NCBI RefSeq assembly: GCF_031846415.1
Contig: NZ_JAVRHT010000015.1
Span: 1-64,000, forward strand
DNA from: Rubrivirga litoralis
Lineage (GTDB): Bacteria; Bacteroidota; Rhodothermia; Rhodothermales; Rubricoccaceae
Direction of reading: 5' to 3'
DNA: 64,000 nucleotides
In this document: piece after piece, positions 34,495 to 42,155 of the stretch
How positions within the stretch are numbered: position 1 is the stretch's first letter
How the letters are laid out: each line of letters starts with the position of its first letter
Translations under genes and position numbers: made by a program
Notes under the pieces: model-generated
What the model was told of the DNA's origin: nothing
Databases searched by the model: none
Seen by the model: the letters and a program-made list of their open reading frames with translations, nothing else

Positions 34495-36666
34495 ATGACC
34501 CCGACCCTCCCCCCCCCGAACGGCGCCCTGCGCGTGCCCGCCCGCAACGTGCTCCGCGACGTCGAGAAGGCGTTCGGGCAGAACACGTTCGGGCTGGCCG
34601 AGATGAAGTCGCGCCTGCCCAAGTCCGTCTACAAGCGGCTGACCGCCACCGTCGAGCGGGGCGAGCCGTTCGACGAGACCGTCGCCGACGCCGTGGCCCT
34701 CGCCATGAAGGAGTGGGCCGTCGAGCGCGGGGCCACGCACTACACGCACTGGTTCCAGCCACTCACCGGGCGGACCGCCGAAAAGCACGACAGCTTTATC
34801 ACGCCGAACGCCGGGGGCGGGGCGGTCATCGAGTTCTCGGGCAAGAGCCTCGTCCAGGGCGAGCCCGACGCGTCCAGCTTCCCCGGCGGCGGCCTCCGCG
34901 CCACATTCGAGGCCCGCGGCTACACGGCCTACGACCCGACCAGCCCGGCCTTCCTCGTCGAGCACAACGGGAGCGCCACGCTCTGCATCCCGACGGCGTT
35001 CGCGTCGTGGACCGGCGAGGCCCTCGACCACAAGATCCCGCTCCTGCGAAGCCTGGAGGCCCTCAACCGGCAGGCCACGCGCGCGCTCGCGCTCCTCGGC
35101 GAGGACGTCGGCCGCGTGACGGCGACGTGCGGGTCGGAGCAGGAGTACTTCCTCGTCGACGGCGCCCTGTTCGAGGACCGCCCCGACCTCCTCGTCGCCG
35201 GGCGCACGCTCGTCGGCGCCGCCCCGCCCCGCGGGCAGGAGTTCGACGACCACTACTTCGGGTCGATCCCCGAGCGCGTCATGGCCTACATGAACGCGGT
35301 CGAGGCCGAGCTCTACGCGCTCGGCGTGCCCGTCGCCACGCGACACAACGAGGTGGCCCCGGGCCAGTACGAGTTCGCGCCCGTCTTCGAGGACGCCAAC
35401 GTGGCCGCCGACCACCAGCAGGTCATGATGATGACGCTGCAGCGCGTGGCCAAGCGCTACGGGCTCGCGTGCCTGCTCCACGAGAAGCCGTTCGCCGGCG
35501 TCAACGGGTCGGGCAAGCACGTGAACTGGTCAATGTCGACGGACACCGGGCTCAACCTGCTCGACCCCGGCGACACCCCGCACTCGAACCTCCTGTTCCT
35601 GTTCTTCTGCACGGCCGTCGTCCAGGCCGTGCACCTGCACCAGGACCTCCTGCGGGCCTCGATCGCGACGGCGGCCAACGACCACCGGCTCGGCGCCAAC
35701 GAGGCGCCGCCGGCCATCCTCTCGGTCTTCCTCGGCGACCAGCTCTCGGACGTCTACGAGCAGATCACGGCCGAGGGCAAGGCGACCGCGTCGAAGGCGT
35801 CGGGCTTCCTCGGGCTGGGCTCGCCGGTCCTCCCGACGCTCCCGCGCCACGCCGGCGACCGCAACCGGACCTCGCCGTTCGCCTTTACCGGCAACAAGTT
35901 CGAGTTCCGGGCCGTCGGCTCGTCGCAGAGCGTGAGCTTCCCGCTCACGGTCCTCAACACGATCGCGGCCGAGGCCATCGACGACCTGACGACGAAGCTG
36001 GAGGCGAAGCTGGGCCGGAAGCGGTCGAAAAAGGCGGTCGAGGAGGCCGTCCAGGAGGTCATCACCGAGTCCATCCGCGAGCACACGGCGATCGTGTTCA
36101 ACGGCGACGGCTACTCCGACGCCTGGCACCGCGAGGCCGTCGAGGAGCGCGGGCTCCTCAACCTGGCGACGACGCCCGAAGCGCTCGCCACGCTCACGGC
36201 CGACAAGAACGTGGCGGCCTTCGAGCGCTACGACGTGCTCACGCGGGCCGAGCTCGAGAGCCGCCAGGACATCCTCCGCGAGCAGTACGCCCTCACGCTC
36301 AACGTCGAGGCGGCCACGACCGAGTCGATGGCGAAGACGCTCGTGCTCCCGGCCGCGCTCCGCTACCTCATGGAGATCGGCGAGGCCGCCGAGGCCGTCG
36401 AGGACCTCGGCCTGGACACGTGGGGCGCGCGTGAAACGGCGGGCGGGGTGGTCGAGCACGTCAACGCGCTCCGCACGGCGCTCGGAGCGCTCGCTGCGGC
36501 CCGCGCCGCCGCCCACGAGGCCGACGACGAGGCGGCGGCGATGACGTCCGAGGTGGTCCCGGCGATGGCCACGGTCCGCGCGGCGTGCGACGCGCTGGAA
36601 AAGGAGGTGCCGGCCGACCTCTGGCCGCTCCCGACCTACCGCGACCTGCTGTTCACGGGGAAGTAG
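34495..36666 (+). CDS. glnN: Type III glutamine synthetase
   Basis: 723 residues, the size of GSIII enzymes of Bacteroidota and cyanobacteria (GSI is about 470). The family-specific motifs are FGLAEMKSRLPKSVYKRL, THYTHWFQPLTGRTAEKHDSFI, EQEYFLVD, PVATRHNEVAPGQYEFAP, HEKPFAGVNGSGKHVNWSM and the NRTSPFAFTGNKFEFRAVGSSQS block. It makes glutamine from glutamate, ammonia and ATP as a dodecamer. It is probably expressed with or controlled by the Lrp-family gene directly upstream. The ATG is preceded only by GC boxes. Its stop is followed by a long-armed repeat that separates it from the convergent FNT gene. Confidence 0.97.
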   Translation: MTPTLPPPNGALRVPARNVLRDVEKAFGQNTFGLAEMKSRLPKSVYKRLTATVERGEPFDETVADAVALAMKEWAVERGATHYTHWFQPLTGRTAEKHDSFITPNAGGGAVIEFSGKSLVQGEPDASSFPGGGLRATFEARGYTAYDPTSPAFLVEHNGSATLCIPTAFASWTGEALDHKIPLLRSLEALNRQATRALALLGEDVGRVTATCGSEQEYFLVDGALFEDRPDLLVAGRTLVGAAPPRGQEFDDHYFGSIPERVMAYMNAVEAELYALGVPVATRHNEVAPGQYEFAPVFEDANVAADHQQVMMMTLQRVAKRYGLACLLHEKPFAGVNGSGKHVNWSMSTDTGLNLLDPGDTPHSNLLFLFFCTAVVQAVHLHQDLLRASIATAANDHRLGANEAPPAILSVFLGDQLSDVYEQITAEGKATASKASGFLGLGSPVLPTLPRHAGDRNRTSPFAFTGNKFEFRAVGSSQSVSFPLTVLNTIAAEAIDDLTTKLEAKLGRKRSKKAVEEAVQEVITESIREHTAIVFNGDGYSDAWHREAVEERGLLNLATTPEALATLTADKNVAAFERYDVLTRAELESRQDILREQYALTLNVEAATTESMAKTLVLPAALRYLMEIGEAAEAVEDLGLDTWGARETAGGVVEHVNALRTALGALAAARAAAHEADDEAAAMTSEVVPAMATVRAACDALEKEVPADLWPLPTYRDLLFTGK

Positions 36667-36671
36667 GGGCG

Positions 36672-36872
36672 GGGGGACTAGCGACTGGGGAATGAGGGGC
36701 ATCCCGCCCCGCCCCGCCCTGGCCCCCCGTTTCCGCAAGCGGCACCGCCCCGCCCGAGACGCTTGGGCGGGGCGGTGGTGCGAACGGCCTGCGCCCCGCC
36801 CCGCCCGCAGCGAAGGAGCGGGCGGGGCGGTCGCGTTCTGCCAGTCCCCGATCCCAAGTCCCCAGTCCCTCC
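36672..36872. repeat. Long-armed stutter repeat (GACTGGGGA type) between glnN and the FNT gene
   Basis: The left arm (36672-36699) contains GGGGGACTAGCGACTGGGG. The right arm (36841-36872) contains GATCCCAAGTCCCCAGTCCC, and their complements share the word GACTGGGGA. About 140 nt of GC boxes lie between. It sits between convergent stops, so it may end both transcripts. Confidence 0.5.
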
Positions 36873-36875
36873 GCT

Positions 36876-37724
36876 TCAGTCCTCGCCGTCGGCCGCGGCC
36901 TGGGCGTAGTTGAGGACCGCCACGAGCCCCACCCCGCCCACGATGTTGCCCGCGAGGGCGGGGACGAGGAACGCCGGAATGGCTCCCCACCCGGCCTCGC
37001 CGGCGAGCACGGCGTAGACGGCTTCGGAGGTCCCGGTGATCGAGTGGGCAAAGCCGCCCAGACCGATCGCGTAGGCCACGACGACGATGAGGACGACCCG
37101 CGAGCGCTCGGCCGACGGGAGCATCCACACCAGGAGCGCCAGGAGCCACCCGGCGTAGATGCCGCCGCCGAACGTGGTCCCCGGGCCAGTCTCGACGACG
37201 TGGCGGCCGACGCGGGCGAACTCGGCCATCTGGGCGTCGGTGAACACGCCGCTGTCGATCCACAGGAGGTACGCGAACACGGCCGCCCCGACGAGGTTGG
37301 CCCCGAGCACGATGCCCCACAGGCGGAGCATGCCGCCAAAGGCCGCCCACGTCTTCTGCCGCAGGACGGAGACGACCGGCGTCAGCGTGTTCTCGGTAAA
37401 CAGCTGCTGCCGCCCGATGATGACGACGAGGAACCCGAGGGCGTAGCCGAGCGACGTGACGAGCGGGGTCCAGGAGGCCTCGGGGAGCGCGGCGCCCAGG
37501 AGCGACCGCCCGACGAACGAGAACCCGATCGAGAGGCCGGCGGCGAGGCCGGACCAGAACAGGGCGCCCGACGACCGCGACAGCTCGTCGCGCGCCTCGC
37601 GCAGGACGGCCTCGTAGAGGATCGTGGCGGGCGGGGAGGCCCGCCGGTCGGCCTCGGAGACATCGTGGTCGTCGAGGTCGAGGCCGGAGAGCGGAGCGCG
37701 GTCGCGGGCGGGGAGGTCGGGCAT
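36876..37724 (-). CDS. Formate/nitrite transporter (FNT) family channel
   Basis: 282 residues with a polar N-terminus and six hydrophobic helices. The helix 1 region LFWSGLAAGLSIGFSFVGRS, TLTPVVSVLRQ, LWGIVLGANLVGAAVFAYLL, GGIYAGWLLALLVWML, FAHSITGTSEAVYAVL and LAGNIVGGVGLVAVLNYAQ fit the FNT fold (FocA/NirC-like pentamer). The second part resembles the YfdC branch of the family. It would move formate, nitrite or another small anion. The conserved pore His is likely in GFAHSITG. ATG 37724 gives the usual N-terminal tail. Confidence 0.88.
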   Translation of the reverse strand: MPDLPARDRAPLSGLDLDDHDVSEADRRASPPATILYEAVLREARDELSRSSGALFWSGLAAGLSIGFSFVGRSLLGAALPEASWTPLVTSLGYALGFLVVIIGRQQLFTENTLTPVVSVLRQKTWAAFGGMLRLWGIVLGANLVGAAVFAYLLWIDSGVFTDAQMAEFARVGRHVVETGPGTTFGGGIYAGWLLALLVWMLPSAERSRVVLIVVVAYAIGLGGFAHSITGTSEAVYAVLAGEAGWGAIPAFLVPALAGNIVGGVGLVAVLNYAQAAADGED

Positions 37725-37920
37725 GGACCGGCCAACGGACGCCGGCGCGGGGCGATCCCCCGAGATGGAGGCCGGCCGCCCCGCCCGGATTCTCCTGAGC
37801 AGGGCGGCTCGGGCGGGGCGGCCGGTTCGGGGTGCTCGGGCGGGGCAGGAAGCCGGCGCCACCCCGCCCCCGCGTTCTGCCCTTGCCTCGTCCCTCGTCC
37901 CGCGAGCGCAGCGAGCCCCC

Positions 37921-38100
37921 TCAGAAACTGTTTGGTGGAGGTTCCCCCTCCCCACCGGGGGAGGGCCGGACCCAAAGGGCGTGGAGGGGGATGAGTGTCA
38001 AGGCGGCCGTCGAGGGCGGGGCGGCCACTCCACATCCCCCCTCCCGACCTCCCCCCGCTGGGGGGAGGAGAGTCAAAGTTGGCTACCAAACAGTCTCTCA
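37921..38100. mobile_element. MITE-like element 2, same ends, TCA duplication
   Basis: TCA precedes GAAACTGTTTGGTGG and follows CTACCAAACAGTCTC, the ends found in the element at 16,781-16,948. The inner G/C hairpins and the GCGGCCGTCGAGGGCGGGG core are also shared. A GGACCCAAAGGGCG unit has been added. The right TCA is the TGA stop codon of the L-serine dehydratase gene. The rest of the 373-nt gap (37,725-37,920) is GC-box sequence without a gene. Confidence 0.8.
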
Positions 38101-39546
38101 GCACTCCGTAAAGCGGACCGACACGTTCGTCGCCAGGCCGCCCTGGCTCGTCTCCTTGTAGCGGTCCGACATGTCCTCGGCCGTCTGCCGGAGCGTGCGG
38201 ATGACGGCGTCGAGCGAGACGCGGGCGTCCTCGGGCGTCCCGGCGAGCGCGAGGTGCGCCGCGTTGATGGCCTTGACGGCGCCCATCGTGTTCCGCTCGA
38301 TGCACGGGATCTGGACGAGCCCGCCAATCGGGTCGCACGTCATGCCCAGGTGGTGCTCCATGGCGATCTCGGCGGCCTGGAACGCCTGTTCGGGCGTCCC
38401 GCCCTCGGCCTCGCACAGCGCGGCGGCGGCCATCGAGCTGGAGACGCCGACCTCGGCCTGGCACCCGCCCATCGCCGCCGAGATCGTAGCCCCCTTCTTG
38501 AAGAACGTCCCCACCTCGCCGGCCACGAGCAGGAAGTCGACGATCTGGTCGTCGGTCACCTCCTCGTCCGAAAAGCAGACGTGGTACATCAGCACGGCCG
38601 GGATGACGCCGGCGGCCCCGTTCGTCGGCGCCGTGACGACGCGGCCCAGGTTCGCGTTCTCCTCGTTGACGGCGAGTGCGAACGCGCTCACGAGCTGGAG
38701 CACCTGGGGGAACCGGAACGTCTGTGCGCGGATGGCCGCGATCCACTCGCGCGAGGTCTCGGCCTCGTGGGCGTCGCCGAGCAGGCGCCGCGCGAGCGGG
38801 GCGGCCCGCCGCGCCACGCCCAGCCCGCCCGGGAGCACGCCGTCGGTGTGGCACCCGCGGAAGACGCCCTCGCGCATCACGTCCCACAGCGCGAGCACGC
38901 GCGCGCGGACCTCGGCCGGCGTCCGCCACGCCTCCTCGTTCCGCTGGACCACGTCGGCGATCCGGCACGCCCCGCTCCGGCAGTGCGCGAGCAGCTCGGC
39001 CGGCACCTGGGCGGGGTGGGGCAGCCGCACGAGGCCGGCCGCCTGGCGCTCGGCCTCGCCCTCGGCGACCACGAACCCGCCGCCGACCGAGTAGTACGTC
39101 GACGCCCGCTCGCCCGCCCCGCTCCCCGCGGGGTCCGCCCCGCCCCCGACGGCCACGCACGTCATGCCGTTGGCGTGGCCCGGCAGCCGCTCCGACGGGT
39201 GGTAGAGGATGTCCGCGGCCGGGTCGAACGCGACGGCCGCCCCGCCCAGCACGACGCGCTTGTCGCGGGCGAGCGCGGCGACGTACGCCGGGATCCGGTC
39301 GACGGCGATCGTCACCGGGTCGTGCCCGAGGAGCGCGAGGGCGATCGCCTGGTCGGTGCAGTGGCCGCGCCCGGTGAGCGCGAGCGACCCGTAGAGGTGG
39401 ACCTGCACGCGCTCCACTCCGCCCAGGAGGCCGGCGTCGTCGAGCTCGCCCAGCCACCGCTGGACGGCCCGCCACGGGCCGAGCGTGTGCGAGCTGGACG
39501 GCCCGACGCCGATCTTGAGCATGTCGAACACGCTGAGGGCTTCCAC
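38098..39546 (-). CDS. sdaA: L-serine ammonia-lyase (iron-sulfur type)
   Basis: 482 residues from GTG 39546, chosen because the family N-terminus SVFDMLKIGVGPSSSH begins five codons later; an in-frame ATG at 39654 would add a Pro-rich leader. Beta domain first, then the alpha domain with GCQAEVGVSSSMAAAAL, CDPIGGLVQIPCIERN and other cysteines for the [4Fe-4S] cluster. The length matches fused single-chain enzymes. It converts L-serine to pyruvate and ammonia, linking with the nearby glutamine synthetase in nitrogen flow. Its TGA stop coincides with the target duplication of the MITE-like element. Confidence 0.95.
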   Translation of the reverse strand: MEALSVFDMLKIGVGPSSSHTLGPWRAVQRWLGELDDAGLLGGVERVQVHLYGSLALTGRGHCTDQAIALALLGHDPVTIAVDRIPAYVAALARDKRVVLGGAAVAFDPAADILYHPSERLPGHANGMTCVAVGGGADPAGSGAGERASTYYSVGGGFVVAEGEAERQAAGLVRLPHPAQVPAELLAHCRSGACRIADVVQRNEEAWRTPAEVRARVLALWDVMREGVFRGCHTDGVLPGGLGVARRAAPLARRLLGDAHEAETSREWIAAIRAQTFRFPQVLQLVSAFALAVNEENANLGRVVTAPTNGAAGVIPAVLMYHVCFSDEEVTDDQIVDFLLVAGEVGTFFKKGATISAAMGGCQAEVGVSSSMAAAALCEAEGGTPEQAFQAAEIAMEHHLGMTCDPIGGLVQIPCIERNTMGAVKAINAAHLALAGTPEDARVSLDAVIRTLRQTAEDMSDRYKETSQGGLATNVSVRFTEC

Positions 39547-39686
39547 GAGGAGGGGGCGGGGTGGTGGGACGGGAAAGGTCGCTACGGGCGGGGCGGCGGT
39601 GTCCCTGGTCGGGACCTGGGGCGGGGCGGCGACCGATGCCTGGCCGTGCGACACGGAGCAGCCAGAGAGTTCGTTCTACAGCACCG

Positions 39687-39693
39687 TACTTTG
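39687..39693 (+). promoter_or_regulatory. -7 box TACTTTG for the 39.7-kb antitoxin gene
   Basis: TACTTTGC matches TAnnTTTG exactly and lies 23 nt before the ATG. No good -33 TTG stands at about 20 nt, though AGAGTTCG is near. The surrounding sequence is AT-richer than average. Confidence 0.5.
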
Positions 39694-39716
39694 CGTTGAC
39701 GCAGACCCGCTGAGCT

Positions 39717-39935
39717 ATGAGCCTCCAAGAGATCGAGTCGCAGGCCCTCCTCCTCCCGCCGGGCGAGCGCGCGCTTCTCGCGCAGCATCTCATCTCGAGC
39801 TTAGACGAAGAAGACGAGATCGAGCGTGTGTGGGCCGACGAGGCGGCACGGCGCTGGGATGCCCTCGTGTCGGGAGAGGTTAAAGGCATCCCCGTCGCTG
39901 ACGCGCTCGCCGACGCCCGTCACGCCGTCTCGTGA
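39717..39935 (+). CDS. Addiction-module antitoxin (Unstab_antitox-like)
   Basis: 72 residues: SLQEIESQALLLPPGERALLAQHLISSLD, then an acidic linker and EVKGIPVADALADARHAVS. This is the common PF09720-type small antitoxin that pairs with ParE/RelE toxins. The stop overlaps the GTG of the following ParE-like frame (GTGA), so the two were translationally coupled. That toxin frame now has a stop codon inside it, so this antitoxin may be left without its partner. Codon choice (TTA, CAT, ACT in the locus) is less GC-rich than the neighbours, which suggests recent transfer. Confidence 0.85.
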   Translation: MSLQEIESQALLLPPGERALLAQHLISSLDEEDEIERVWADEAARRWDALVSGEVKGIPVADALADARHAVS

Positions 39936-40231
39936 CAGACGTCCAGCTTCATCCCGACGCCCGAGCGGAGTTGCTCGCAGCAGCAACTTATTACGAAGAG
40001 CGGTCGGACGGCCTTTGAGGGCTGTTCATCGACGAAGCTCAGCGGGTCTTCAGCCTCATCGCGGAGTCGCCCGATCTCGGCTCTCCGGTGCCGAGGAGCA
40101 ACCCGTACCGCCGGTGGTCGCTCCGCCGGTTCCCGCACCACGTGATTTACCGGACAGACGGGGGCACGCTGTTCGTACTCGCCGTTGCGCACGACCGTCG
40201 CCGTCCTGGCTATTGGTCAAAGCGGTCGTAG
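39932..40231 (+). pseudogene. ParE/RelE-type toxin gene with an internal TGA
   Basis: From GTG 39932 the frame reads a ParE-like toxin: TDVQLHPDARAELLAAATYYEERSDGL, TGA at 40016-40018, then GLFIDEAQRVFSLIAESPDLG, the basic WSLRRFPHHVIYRT core and FVLAVAHDRRRPGYWSKR. All family landmarks (YYEER, the LRRFPHHVIYR strand pair, AHDRRRPGYW end) are intact. Only codon 29 is broken, where related toxins usually have Gly. A GGA to TGA change is the simplest cause. The toxin is probably inactive unless the stop is read through or is a sequencing error. Confidence 0.85.
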
Positions 40232-40327
40232 GCGGGGCGGCGGCGCCCCGTCCGCGGTCGATGTGCGGGGCGGGGTGGTTCCGCGCTGAGGGCAGCCACC
40301 CTCTGTACACGAGCTGGTGGCCGCTGG

Positions 40328-40348
40328 CGCTCTGGTTTTTCCAGAGCG
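40328..40348. promoter_or_regulatory. Perfect hairpin CGCTCTGG-TTTTT-CCAGAGCG
   Basis: Eight perfect base pairs with a five-T loop, 97 nt after the toxin frame and 60 nt before the CPBP start. It could stop transcription from the toxin locus or form part of the promoter region of the next gene. No T-run follows the stem. Confidence 0.4.
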
Positions 40349-40358
40349 GGGCGGCGGC

Positions 40359-40366
40359 TAACTTTC
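40359..40366 (+). promoter_or_regulatory. Candidate -7 box TAACTTTC for the CPBP gene
   Basis: TAACTTTC differs from TAnnTTTG at the last base, lies about 40 nt before the TTG start, and has a T-rich loop (TTTTT) roughly 20 nt upstream as a possible -33 region. Confidence 0.35.
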
Positions 40367-40406
40367 TGTTTATGCAACACGTAAGCCTCGGTGTCCTCGC
40401 CACCCT

Positions 40407-41141
40407 TTGGAGAACCTAGTCGAGTCCGCGCTCCCCGCCCTCTTCGTGCTCCCGGTCCTCGCTGTCGCTCTGGCGGCGTCAGGGTCGAGGCGCACCGGAT
40501 CGGCCGCATTGCTGTTCCTCCTCCTCCTCACGCTCGACGGCTTCCTCGTTAGCGCGCCCGTCGTCTACGATGTCGCCCAGGTCCCGGGGGCCAACTGGAA
40601 CTGGACGGGGAAAGCGCTCAGCCTCGCCTGGGCGCTCGCGTTCATCGGGTTTGGTCCGCTCTCCCGGCGTGATGTTGGCCTCACTGTTCGCCAGCGTCCC
40701 AACTCCCTCCGCCCTGCTGTCCTCGTCACAGTCGGGCTCGTCCTGCTCGGGGTCACCATCGGCGCCGTGTTCGGTGGGGGAGGTCCGCTCCGTGTCGAGA
40801 CGTTGGCGTATCAGCTCACGATGCCGGGATTAGCCGAAGAGCTTGCGTTCCGCGGCGTGTTTCTTGCCCTCCTGCACCGGGCTATACCAGCAGAAGCGGG
40901 GGCTGCTGTTTCCTGGTGGCCGGCGGTGGTCACGACGCTTGCGTTCGCCTTCACGCACAGCCCGAGTCTTGAGGGCGGCCGAATCGCATTCGCGTTCCTC
41001 CCGTTCCTCCTACCCCTGGTGGCTGGGGCTGCGTTCGCGTGGCTCCGGGAAAAGACAGGAAGCCTCCTCTGGCCAACAATCGCTCATAACGGGCTCAACG
41101 CGGCTATTTTCGTCAGCGGGTCGGTAGCGGGAGCGGCGTGA
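40407..41141 (+). CDS. CPBP-family intramembrane metalloprotease
   Basis: 244 residues with about seven hydrophobic helices. The family motifs are EELAFRG (Glu144/Glu145 and Arg149), FAFTHS (His) and HNGLN (His/Asn) in the last three helices, as in Rce1/Abi proteases that cleave within the membrane. The start is TTG 40407; no ATG or GTG in frame lies close upstream and the protein begins properly there. Such genes are often linked with bacteriocin immunity or phage defence, and here it follows an antitoxin/broken toxin pair, but no bacteriocin gene is seen. Its base composition is lower in GC than its surroundings. Confidence 0.85.
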   Translation: MENLVESALPALFVLPVLAVALAASGSRRTGSAALLFLLLLTLDGFLVSAPVVYDVAQVPGANWNWTGKALSLAWALAFIGFGPLSRRDVGLTVRQRPNSLRPAVLVTVGLVLLGVTIGAVFGGGGPLRVETLAYQLTMPGLAEELAFRGVFLALLHRAIPAEAGAAVSWWPAVVTTLAFAFTHSPSLEGGRIAFAFLPFLLPLVAGAAFAWLREKTGSLLWPTIAHNGLNAAIFVSGSVAGAA

Positions 41142-41264
41142 TCCGCTAGGAGCTGGCCGCGATCCCGTCCGGACGGGGCGGGCGCTTGAGCGGGGCGGGC
41201 TCGCCCCCCGAAGACAACCCACCGCCCCGCCCTCACAGAGCCGCCACCCCGCCCCCGGCCGCCG

Positions 41265-41972
41265 TCACGTAGCGACGCGGCGCGCCCCCTCCGGCCGCTC
41301 CAGCATCACCAGCCCCTGCGCCACCAGCAGCGTCGTGACGACGAAGAACAGGGCCTCCTCGACCGGGAGGCCCGCGATCTCCCACCCGGTCCGCGTGGCG
41401 TCGGTGATGTCCCAGATGCCCTGGCCGATGGCGAAGCGGTCGGCGACCCAGAGGTAGAGCGAGAGCGGGACGACGGTCACGGCCACGAGCCGGCGCCGTG
41501 CCCAGACGAGCTCGCCCCCGACCGCCCACATCAGCGCGAGCACCGGGCACGCCCAGGCCAGGATGAGCCCGAGGTAGAGCCAGTGCCCGCCGGCCACGAG
41601 CGCCGCGGCGCCGGCCGCCGAGAGCGCCCCGAACACGGCCACGCCCAGCCACCGCGCGCCCCGCTCAGCCGGCGGCGGCACGGGCCACCGCGCCTGGAAC
41701 AGCCGGAGCCACAGCCCCGCCAGGACCGTCTGGATCACGAAGAACGCGTACTCCTCGACCGGCACCCAGCCGATCGTCGCGAGCACGCGCCCCGGCGGGT
41801 ACGTCCACACCTCGTGGGCGACGAGGTAGTTGTCCCACGGCGTCGTGTAGACGAACGCGATGCCGACGAGGAGGGCCAGCGGCCCCCACCGCGCCCGCGT
41901 CCGCCCCTGGAGGAGCGCGAGGACCACGAGCGGGGGAACGGTAAAGGCGAGGTGGAACTCGAGGTACGTCAG
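41265..41972 (-). CDS. Lycopene cyclase domain protein (CrtYcd/CarR-like), likely CTG start
   Basis: The conserved part has two repeats of the lycopene cyclase domain: ALLVGIAFVYTTPWDNYLV...VWTYPPGRVLATIGWVPVEEYAFFVIQTVLAG and a second copy with WDITDATRTGWEIAGLPVEEALFFVVTTLLV. About seven helices place it in the inner membrane, where it closes beta-ionone rings on lycopene. A GTG at 41927 would begin inside the first helix. In frame upstream is LTYLEFHLAFTVPPLVV, the family's usual MTYLEF start with CTG (41970-41972) in place of ATG. I therefore annotate 235 residues from CTG. No other carotenoid genes are adjacent. Confidence 0.82.
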   Translation of the reverse strand: MTYLEFHLAFTVPPLVVLALLQGRTRARWGPLALLVGIAFVYTTPWDNYLVAHEVWTYPPGRVLATIGWVPVEEYAFFVIQTVLAGLWLRLFQARWPVPPPAERGARWLGVAVFGALSAAGAAALVAGGHWLYLGLILAWACPVLALMWAVGGELVWARRRLVAVTVVPLSLYLWVADRFAIGQGIWDITDATRTGWEIAGLPVEEALFFVVTTLLVAQGLVMLERPEGARRVAT

Positions 41973-42050
41973 CGGAGCGCGGGGCGGGGCGGGGCAGGAC
42001 GGCGAGCCCGGAGGGCGGGGCGGTCACGACCGGCGCCCGCCCGCGTTCCC

Positions 42051-42066
42051 GCCCTCTGGGTCCGCC
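42051..42066. repeat. Variant GCCCTCTGGGTCCGCC unit with tandem GC boxes
   Basis: The unit sits between the symporter stop and the lycopene cyclase start. It is followed by a short tandem duplication (GGTGCCCACGCCACCCCGCC twice, about 42,090-42,140). Confidence 0.4.
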
Positions 42067-42155
42067 CCGCCTGGCGCCACCCCGCCCGCGGTGCCCACGC
42101 CACCCCGCCCCGCCCGCGGTGCCCACGCCACCCCGCCCCGCCCGGGCGGGGCGGG

